Shown: piece after piece, positions 15,903 through 20,921 of the stretch
How the letters are laid out: the number at the start of each line of letters is the position of its first letter
Position numbering within the stretch: the first letter of the stretch is position 1
Assembly: GCA_964561495.1 (NCBI GenBank)
Contig: CAZLPW010000033.1
Coordinates: forward strand, 1-20,921
Reading direction: 5' to 3'
From: CAZLPW01 sp964561495
GTDB lineage: Bacteria > Fidelibacterota > Marinisomatia > Marinisomatales > UBA1611
Length of the DNA stretch: 20,921 nt
Position numbers and translations under genes: made by a program
Notes under the pieces: generated by a model
What the model was told of the DNA's origin: nothing
Database searches by the model: none
Seen by the model: the letters and a program-made list of their open reading frames with translations, nothing else

Positions 15903-16133
15903 ATGCGCAAAATTTTTTTTTTAATTATTATAATATTATCTTTTTCTTGTATTGGGAAAAACAGGGCTAAGCCAGAAAGTGAAAGAGAAAAAAAGATTAG
16001 ATATAATCAAAATATGCTTCACATAAAACAGGCTCTATACACAGGAAAAATCAATCAATCGATATATGATTCTTTGTTAATAAGGCTTAATAATAATCAG
16101 AAAATTAATTTTGATGAGGTTTTTAATGAATAA
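15903..16133 (+). CDS. Small predicted lipoprotein, 76 residues
   Basis: Begins MRKIFFLIIIILSFSC, a short hydrophobic stretch ending in Cys16, which I read as a (non-ideal) lipobox. The remaining 60 residues are charged and helical, with 'KPESEREKKIRYNQNM' and a C-terminal segment rich in Asn, Gln and Leu. I do not recognise a family. It overlaps the next gene by eight bases (stop at 16131-16133, next ATG at 16126), so the two are probably translationally coupled, and this protein may help or accompany the DUF1295 protein. A short open frame in AT-rich DNA could be chance, but the lipoprotein-like start and the coupled junction argue for a real gene. Confidence 0.65.
   Translation: MRKIFFLIIIILSFSCIGKNRAKPESEREKKIRYNQNMLHIKQALYTGKINQSIYDSLLIRLNNNQKINFDEVFNE
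16116..16119 (+). promoter_or_regulatory. Ribosome binding site deciding the DUF1295 start
   Basis: GAGG lies six bases before the ATG at 16126, inside the end of the lipoprotein gene. The longer frame with TTG at 16111 or ATG at 16114 would place the start before or inside this motif, so 16126 is preferred. Confidence 0.55.
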
Positions 16134-17016
16134 TGATATTTCTGCATATATTTCCTCAGTTATTTCTTTTTGTATATCTTGTCTGGTGGCTCTATGTTGC
16201 TCCCAAGGAGGTATTCAAATAAATGGGATCCCAATCATTTTTTTATGTCTTATAATTATTTTTTTTATCCAATGGGTCATTTTTTTACCATCATATTTTT
16301 ATCATACTGAGCATTATTATGATCTAACAGGAAGTTTAACTTATATAATAGTAGTTGGATTATCATTTTATTGGAGGGTTTCTACCTTAAACCATGCAGG
16401 CTTAGATATTCGTTCGTTTATTTTATTTTTATTGGTGCTTTTATGGGCAATTAGATTGGGGACATTTTTATTTCATCGTGTTTTAATAAAAGGAGAAGAT
16501 CGCAGATTTAAAGAGTGGAAGTATTCCTTTCCTTTATTTTTACGGACGTGGACTTATCAGGGTTTGTGGATATTTTTTACTTCTTTGGCGGCTATAACTG
16601 CAATTACCTCTAATTTAATAATTGCAGATGGACCATTATTCTATCTAGGATTAATTATTTGGATTTTTGGTTTTTCATTTGAATCAATTGCTGATCAACA
16701 AAAAAAGAAGTTTAATAGTGATAAAAAAAATAAAGGAAAGTTTATTTCTTATGGTCTTTGGTCATTAAGCAGACATCCAAATTATTTTGGTGAGGTTGTG
16801 CTTTGGCTGGGAATTGCAATTATTGCTTTTCCTGTCCTTAAAGGGTGGCAAATGTTTAGTCTAATGTCACCAGTTTTCGTTTATTTTCTTCTTACAAAAG
16901 GTAGTGGGGTTCCTATTTTAGAGGCCTACGCAGATAAAAAATGGGGTGATAATAAAAAATATCAAACCTATAAAAGGATAACACCAATATTTTTTCCTCG
17001 AATTTTTAAAAATTAA
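16126..17016 (+). CDS. DUF1295 family membrane protein (steroid 5-alpha-reductase-like)
   Basis: A polytopic membrane protein of 296 residues with about seven hydrophobic segments. DUF1295 belongs to the steroid 5-alpha-reductase / isoprenylcysteine methyltransferase fold group. Signatures are the YDLTGS motif (65-70), the 'LWAIRLGTFLFHR' stretch with KGEDRRFKEWK after it, and the C-terminal GLWSLSRHPNYFGEVVLWLG block (RHPNYFGE is the cofactor-side signature), closing with YQTYKRITPIFFP. Members reduce or modify lipids and sterol-like substrates using NADPH; the substrate here is unknown. I place the start at 16126 rather than 16111 because GAGG precedes it and it gives the usual short overlap with the upstream stop. 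It is followed after 52 bases by another membrane protein and then by a fatty-acid-hydroxylase-type enzyme, which suggests a lipid-linked group. Confidence 0.88.
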   Translation: MNNDISAYISSVISFCISCLVALCCSQGGIQINGIPIIFLCLIIIFFIQWVIFLPSYFYHTEHYYDLTGSLTYIIVVGLSFYWRVSTLNHAGLDIRSFILFLLVLLWAIRLGTFLFHRVLIKGEDRRFKEWKYSFPLFLRTWTYQGLWIFFTSLAAITAITSNLIIADGPLFYLGLIIWIFGFSFESIADQQKKKFNSDKKNKGKFISYGLWSLSRHPNYFGEVVLWLGIAIIAFPVLKGWQMFSLMSPVFVYFLLTKGSGVPILEAYADKKWGDNKKYQTYKRITPIFFPRIFKN

Positions 17017-17068
17017 TTTTAGAATATAGATTTGGTTAAATTTAGGTTGCATGAAAAGATTATGAATA

Positions 17069-17770
17069 ATGTGGAATAAGTTTTTTAATTCAAGGCAAAT
17101 TCTTACAATTATACCAATAATTGCTTTGCTATTGTTCGTTGCGATGCTTGTTTTTTCTATGTCAATCTATTCTGGTGGGACTCGAGCTAATTTTAATGCT
17201 TCTGGTTATACGTTTTCAGAGAATTATATTAGTGATTTGGGGAGATATATTTCGGTTAATGGTCAAGATAATACTAGTGTTATGGTTGTGTTTATTCTTG
17301 CCTTTTTTTTGTTAGGGTCGTCCTTTTTTTTATTTTTTTATCATAATTATTACTTTATCAAGGAAAAATTTAAACCCAGTTTAAATATATTTAGGTTGGC
17401 CACCTTTTTTGCTCTTTGCGCTACAATATCTATTGTAGGTGTTGGGTTAACTCCATCTGATATAAATTTTGATGATCATGTAATGTTCGCAGAATGGATT
17501 TTTAGATTTTTCTTTGGGGCATCAGTTTTATATGCAATTTCATATTTCAAGATAAATCCAAAAACTAAATTTTTGGGCGTTGGTTATTTGATTTTATCAA
17601 TTGCTACAGGTTCTTATATACTATTTTCTGATTTTCAATTGAATAAAATATTATTTTCTGAAACATTAATCGCTGATGTGTTAGCGCAAAAGTTTATTGT
17701 TTTTAGTTTAATTATAGGTTTTTTTATTATTGGTTATTTTAATTATCAAATAACCAAGGATGAGAGTTAA
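17069..17770 (+). CDS. DUF998-like six-helix membrane protein
   Basis: A 233-residue protein with about six hydrophobic helices (near 10-33, 70-92, 106-128, 143-160, 167-187, 205-226). The extracytoplasmic loop after the first helix holds 'FSENYISDLGRY' (48-59), a motif common to DUF998-like proteins, in which an aromatic/Asn-Ser-Asp-Leu-Gly pattern recurs. A second polar patch, GVGLTPSDINFDDHVMFAEW, lies between helices three and four, with acidic and His residues that could line an active site or a lipid-binding groove. Function unknown. It begins 52 bases after the DUF1295 gene and ends 30 bases before the AGMO-like gene. The ATG at 17069 is the only good start: two upstream ATGs run into stops within five codons. 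Confidence 0.65.
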   Translation: MWNKFFNSRQILTIIPIIALLLFVAMLVFSMSIYSGGTRANFNASGYTFSENYISDLGRYISVNGQDNTSVMVVFILAFFLLGSSFFLFFYHNYYFIKEKFKPSLNIFRLATFFALCATISIVGVGLTPSDINFDDHVMFAEWIFRFFFGASVLYAISYFKINPKTKFLGVGYLILSIATGSYILFSDFQLNKILFSETLIADVLAQKFIVFSLIIGFFIIGYFNYQITKDES

Positions 17771-17800
17771 TTTAAATAGATTATTAAGGACTAGCGATTT

Positions 17801-19072
17801 TTGAAGTTTTCTGGCCATATATTGCTTATTGCAATTCCAATATTTTCTTTTTTTGTCTTGCTCGACTATGTATATAGTATCTTAAAAAAAGATAATAGGC
17901 TCCATATTATTGATATTATTTCTAGCTTAAGCTCGGGATTAACAAATGTTACAAAAGATATAATTGGGCTTGGTATAGGTATACTCAGTTACAGTTGGCT
18001 GGTGGAGCATTTAGCAATAATACGTATTCAGGAAACTTGGTTGACTTATGTAATTGCATTTATTGTAATTGATTTTCAGGGTTACTGGTCTCATCGTTGG
18101 AATCATCATATTAATATATTATGGAATAGGCATGTTGTGCACCATAGCAGCGAGTATTTTAATCTTGCGTGTGCTTTAAGGCAGCCTGTATCAAGCATTT
18201 TTGCTTTGTATACATTCTTATTGATTCCTGCAGCAATTTTGGGTGTTCCCTATATGGTTATACTTATACTAGGTCCTTTACATCTTTATGCTCAATTTTG
18301 GTACCATACAACATATATAGGTAAAATGGGGTTTTTAGAAAAAATTATAGTGACCCCTTCCCATCATAGAGTTCATCATGCAATCAATCCAGAGTATGTT
18401 GATAAGAATCTTTCTCAAATATTTATTATTTGGGATAGGCTGTTTGGGACTTTTCAGGAAGAATTGCCAGATGTTAAGCCAGTATATGGTGTTACCCGCC
18501 AGGTTAATACTTGGAATCCACTTAGAATTAACTACCAACATTTTTGGATGCTTTTACAGGACGCTTGGAGAACTGAGTCTGTTTTTGATAAGATTCGGAT
18601 TTGGTTTATGCCAACAGGTTGGCGCCCTAAAGATGTTGAGGAAAGTTACCCAGTTAATAAAATTAAGGACCCTTATGATTTTAAAAAATATAGCACAGAA
18701 GCTTCTCTATACATGAAAATCTTTTGTATAATACAACTAATTTTTATGCTTTTTTCTATATCCTTTTTAATATCGAATAAAAAATATTTTAGTGTGAATG
18801 ATCTTTATTTCTTTGGTCTATTTATTTTTATTTCTATTTATACATATACTGAGTTAATGGATCGGAATCGAATTGCAATCTTTTTTGAAGTAATTAAGAA
18901 TATGATTGGTATATATGCAATTTATTGGAAAAATGAATTATTTTTTATAGAGAATATCTATTTAAATATAGATTTATTTTTAGGTTTCTATTTCATAGCA
19001 TCAATGATAGCTACTACCTGGCTTGCTATTGTAAATGCTAGCTCCCAAAAGACTTATCCCTTACTACAATAA
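17801..19072 (+). CDS. Fatty acid hydroxylase / alkylglycerol-monooxygenase-like protein
   Basis: An integral membrane di-iron hydroxylase of the fatty acid hydroxylase (sterol desaturase) superfamily, 423 residues. Histidine clusters are HRWNHH (98-103), HVVHH (111-115) and HHRVHH (188-193), with extra histidines at 161 and 169; these bind two irons. WDRLFGTF (211-218) is a family signature. Four or more hydrophobic segments precede and surround the core. A C-terminal hydrophobic region of about 130 residues matches the layout of animal alkylglycerol monooxygenase (TMEM195), which cleaves ether lipids; E. coli-type fatty acid hydroxylases lack it. Substrate here is inferred only. The start is TTG at 17801 with AAGGA (17786-17790) ten bases upstream. 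It forms the end of a run of three lipid-type membrane genes. Confidence 0.88.
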   Translation: MKFSGHILLIAIPIFSFFVLLDYVYSILKKDNRLHIIDIISSLSSGLTNVTKDIIGLGIGILSYSWLVEHLAIIRIQETWLTYVIAFIVIDFQGYWSHRWNHHINILWNRHVVHHSSEYFNLACALRQPVSSIFALYTFLLIPAAILGVPYMVILILGPLHLYAQFWYHTTYIGKMGFLEKIIVTPSHHRVHHAINPEYVDKNLSQIFIIWDRLFGTFQEELPDVKPVYGVTRQVNTWNPLRINYQHFWMLLQDAWRTESVFDKIRIWFMPTGWRPKDVEESYPVNKIKDPYDFKKYSTEASLYMKIFCIIQLIFMLFSISFLISNKKYFSVNDLYFFGLFIFISIYTYTELMDRNRIAIFFEVIKNMIGIYAIYWKNELFFIENIYLNIDLFLGFYFIASMIATTWLAIVNASSQKTYPLLQ

Positions 19073-19314
19073 CGGAATCATAAAACTAAATTTTCTTATC
19101 TTGATGTTGGATATAATCAGTAATTATATTAAACGACCACAACAAGTCACATAGACTTGAAAATACCAAAATAACAACCAGTAAAAAATAAGACTTTTAT
19201 AAAACAGGCTCACAAAGGGGCGTAGCTTTTTTGATTGAGTGTTTTTATTATATTTAGAAGTCCTCTCTAGTTGCGGAAAAGTGGACTAATGAAAATTAAT
19301 AATAGGAGGTTGAA
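19073..19314. other. Intergenic region before the 23-residue-repeat gene
   Basis: A 242-base gap that is longer than most here. It has no open frame of note and no tRNA. A 5-bp inverted repeat (AGTCC at 19259-19263, GGACT near 19284) and a T-run after GTAGC at 19222-19226 are visible but not diagnostic. The promoter of the repeat gene should lie here. Confidence 0.4.
19304..19310 (+). promoter_or_regulatory. Consensus Shine-Dalgarno before the repeat gene
   Basis: AGGAGGT lies four bases before the ATG at 19315. It is the only full consensus site I noticed in the window, where most genes have a partial site or none. It suggests strong translation of the repeat protein. Confidence 0.7.
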
Positions 19315-19857
19315 ATGAAACAATATTTCACAGGTTTTTTTACGGCATTTTGTTTGACAACTAGTTTGTTTTTATTTATCGGGGCTCAGAGGACGACTCT
19401 AGGAGATATAGTTGTTAATTCTATTGTAGTTAGAGACAATGGAAGTGGTGGCTATATTGCGACCTACAATGAGCAAGGTAAAGAGACAGCATATTTAGGC
19501 ACTGGCAGTAATGGAGTAGGATTTTTACGAACGAATGATGCTGTTGGGAATCAAGCTACTTATTTAGGGGCAGGATCAACAGGGAATGGATTCTTTTCAA
19601 CCTTCAAAGCTGGCAGCTTTGAAACAGCATTCTTTGGTACTGGTGAAGATGGTGTAGGTAAGCTACGCACCTATAATTCTAATGGCCGCCAAACAATCTA
19701 TTTGGGGACAAGTGCAGGTGGAAGTGGGTTCCTAGAGACAGCAAATGTTGCTGGAATTCGAACTGGTTATTTTGGTACCGATTCAGATCGAGATGGTATA
19801 GCAGGTCTATTTGATCGCTATGGTGACCACTCATGGAATGCAACTAGTAGGAATTAA
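19315..19857 (+). CDS. Membrane-anchored protein of 23-residue glycine/aromatic repeats
   Basis: A 180-residue protein with one hydrophobic N-terminal segment (about 5-25, then AQRTT), either anchor or signal peptide. The body is five tandem units of exactly 23 residues (about 41-155), each ending T/A-x-Y/F-L/F-G-T: for example KETAYLGT, QATYLGA, ETAFFGT, RQTIYLGT and RTGYFGT. A sixth degenerate unit follows (GLFDRYGDHSW). The regular pattern suggests a beta-solenoid or stacked beta-hairpin surface rod. I recall similar repeat proteins ending in a 'FDRYGD' motif from marine bacteria, but cannot name a family. The gene has the best ribosome binding site in the window and clearly higher GC than its neighbours (27 G or C in 60 at 19441-19500 against 11 in 60 at 20041-20100). 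Both facts fit a highly expressed or recently gained gene. Confidence 0.8.
   Translation: MKQYFTGFFTAFCLTTSLFLFIGAQRTTLGDIVVNSIVVRDNGSGGYIATYNEQGKETAYLGTGSNGVGFLRTNDAVGNQATYLGAGSTGNGFFSTFKAGSFETAFFGTGEDGVGKLRTYNSNGRQTIYLGTSAGGSGFLETANVAGIRTGYFGTDSDRDGIAGLFDRYGDHSWNATSRN
19435..19779 (+). repeat. Five tandem 69-bp coding repeats
   Basis: Five in-frame units of 69 bp encode the 23-residue motif of the repeat protein. The conserved end of each unit (Y/F-L/F-G-T/A) recurs at the same spacing with no indels. The DNA of the units has diverged, so the array is not a recent slippage product. Confidence 0.65.
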
Positions 19858-19914
19858 AATTTAAATATTATTTTAGAAGTTTAGATTTTTAAAATTCTGG
19901 TAGGGTGATAAAGG

Positions 19915-20481
19915 GTGAGGCTATTTTATTTTAGCGTTTCAATTCTAATAATAATTTTTTTTTCAAGCTGTATTTTTAATATACCTAAAGATTATATCCC
20001 CATCCACAGTAACGGGAGAAGGATACCTCTTTATAAACAAAAAGATAAAGAAACAGATCTTAATAAGATATACCATAAATACAAATTTTATTCCAAAATA
20101 TTTGATCGGTGCATGGTTACTGTAACACATAGCAAAAAGCAAAAAAAAGCAAGTTTAAATCTAAAATATCGAGGTGATGATTGGATATTTTTTGATAGAA
20201 TTATTATAATGAATGATAAAAAAGATTTTATGGTTTGGAAGGTGCATAATCTAGACCAAAAGGTAGACATATTGGAGCCTGGGAAAACGATAGAAGAAAT
20301 CAATTTACATTTAAAGGTAGGACAGGTTAATCGACTTGAAAAAGTTTTAAAAAATGGTCGTTTTGTTAAGCTTTGGTTTATTGGACAGGAGGATGCAGTC
20401 TATAGTATTTCTGAAGTAGATAGGTTGGCGAATCTTGATGTAATTAAATATTATAAAGGATTAGAGTTGGAAAGTCTGTAG
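19915..20481 (+). CDS. Predicted lipoprotein, 188 residues, unknown
   Basis: Starts with GTG at 19915. The N-terminus (FYFSVSILIIIFFSSC) has a hydrophobic stretch and a lipobox-like FSSC with Cys19. The mature part is charged and mixed alpha/beta, with 'IFDRCMVTVTHSKKQKKASL' and 'DDWIFFDRIIIM' segments that look like a small beta-sandwich. I do not recognise the family. A TAGGG motif (19901-19905) nine bases upstream supports the GTG start. Its stop is directly followed by the ATG of the 2OG-oxygenase gene with no gap, so the two are probably one transcript. It is much more AT-rich than the repeat gene before it. Confidence 0.7.
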   Translation: MRLFYFSVSILIIIFFSSCIFNIPKDYIPIHSNGRRIPLYKQKDKETDLNKIYHKYKFYSKIFDRCMVTVTHSKKQKKASLNLKYRGDDWIFFDRIIIMNDKKDFMVWKVHNLDQKVDILEPGKTIEEINLHLKVGQVNRLEKVLKNGRFVKLWFIGQEDAVYSISEVDRLANLDVIKYYKGLELESL

Positions 20482-20921
20482 ATGGAAAAGTTCATCCATT
20501 CAAATATTAAAAAATGGATTTTTTCGCCAGAGGTTTCTGATAAAGAAAGATTCGTAATGAAAAATGCACTATATAATTCTGATTTAAAAAAAAACAGATC
20601 TCATTATTTTAATGGTCGGTGGGAAAATATATATATATCACATGATCTAATACCTAACCTTGAAAAAATATTATTTCATGCTGGGCAGATAGGCAAAAAT
20701 ATTTATGGAAAAACCGTAATCGTTCCTCGCAAAGACTTGGGATATCATTTAAATGAATATTGGTTTAATATTTCAAAACCAGGAGAGTCTACTGGTTGGC
20801 ATGACCATAAAAAAGGAGCAAAGCTTTCAGGCGTTTATTATATAGATGTTCCAAATAATTCTGGTAATATTTTATTTAGGACTGGAAATGTAAATAAAAA
20901 ATATAATTGGGAGATAAAGTC
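20482..20921 (+). CDS. Putative 2OG-Fe(II) oxygenase (TIGR02466-type), 3' end beyond window
   Basis: The first 146 codons of a protein that resembles the putative 2OG-Fe(II) oxygenase group known as TIGR02466. The hallmark is a double-stranded-helix entry with NEYWFNISKPGE (91-102), then WHDHKKGAKLSGVYYIDVP (106-124) and NSGNILFRTG (126-135). His107 and His109 (or Asp108) would be the first iron ligands; the distal His and the 2OG-binding Arg would lie past the window end. The enzyme would be cytosolic and oxidises an unknown substrate; some relatives are phage-encoded. The ATG starts on the base after the lipoprotein stop. Truncation is only by the window edge. No other frame competes here. 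Confidence 0.8.
   Translation, partial: MEKFIHSNIKKWIFSPEVSDKERFVMKNALYNSDLKKNRSHYFNGRWENIYISHDLIPNLEKILFHAGQIGKNIYGKTVIVPRKDLGYHLNEYWFNISKPGESTGWHDHKKGAKLSGVYYIDVPNNSGNILFRTGNVNKKYNWEIK

Noticed and set aside
18378..18716. Open frame of 112 codons on the + strand
   Set aside because: It overlaps the histidine-cluster hydroxylase in another frame; the hydroxylase shows clear family motifs through this stretch.
1..20921. Mobile element, prophage, CRISPR or tRNA-linked island
   Set aside because: I saw no transposase, integrase, direct-repeat array, tRNA cloverleaf or phage structural gene. The repeat protein at 19315 has tail-fibre-like regularity, but no other phage gene supports that reading.

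Overview
The window is a very AT-rich stretch of a bacterial chromosome with a dense gene layout and mostly short intergenic gaps. Many starts lack a Shine-Dalgarno motif and several genes use TTG or GTG. The gene content points to the Bacteroidota/FCB side of the tree: a carboxypeptidase-regulatory-like plus DUF4294 protein, MORN_2 (YwqK-type) repeat proteins, a secreted FecR-domain protein, an outer-membrane barrel ending in Phe, and lipoproteins. A marine lineage with a small genome, such as Ca. Marinimicrobia or a relative, is my best guess; no rRNA or marker gene confirms it.

Layout. 1-1741: non-coding leader, then a 522-residue secreted protein made almost entirely of MORN_2 repeats. 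1771-3636 (-): HtpG (Hsp90). 3637-3929: a regulatory gap with a strong hairpin, in front of a 64-residue acidic protein and a short CutC homologue (to 4789). 4804-5466 (-): Popeye-like membrane protein with a cyclic-nucleotide-binding fold. 5584-6336: secreted VanX/DdpX-type D-Ala-D-Ala dipeptidase, overlapping tail to tail with a DUF4294 protein (6317-7120, -). 7204-8388: two more MORN_2 proteins, one secreted and one a lipoprotein. 8422-12538: a tightly packed envelope set of a secreted protein of unknown family, a FecR-domain protein and an outer-membrane barrel, followed by an RNase D-like exonuclease (12576-13163). 13181-14818 (-): NAD-type malic enzyme. 14936-19072: a membrane and lipid region with an EamA transporter, a tiny lipoprotein overlapping a DUF1295 reductase-like protein, a DUF998-like membrane protein and an alkylglycerol-monooxygenase-like hydroxylase. 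19315-20921: a protein built of 23-residue repeats with a consensus ribosome binding site and higher GC, a lipoprotein, and a 2OG-Fe(II) oxygenase cut by the window end.

Most products act in the envelope. The best candidate for an undescribed system is 7204-12538: two MORN_2 proteins with Cys-containing tails, then a secreted protein, a FecR protein and a barrel with a periplasmic Ig-like head, joined by 4- to 57-base junctions. The second is the DUF1295 / DUF998-like / AGMO-like trio (16126-19072), which could act on membrane lipids. Both are inferences from gene order. I see no transposase, integrase, CRISPR array, tRNA or rRNA.
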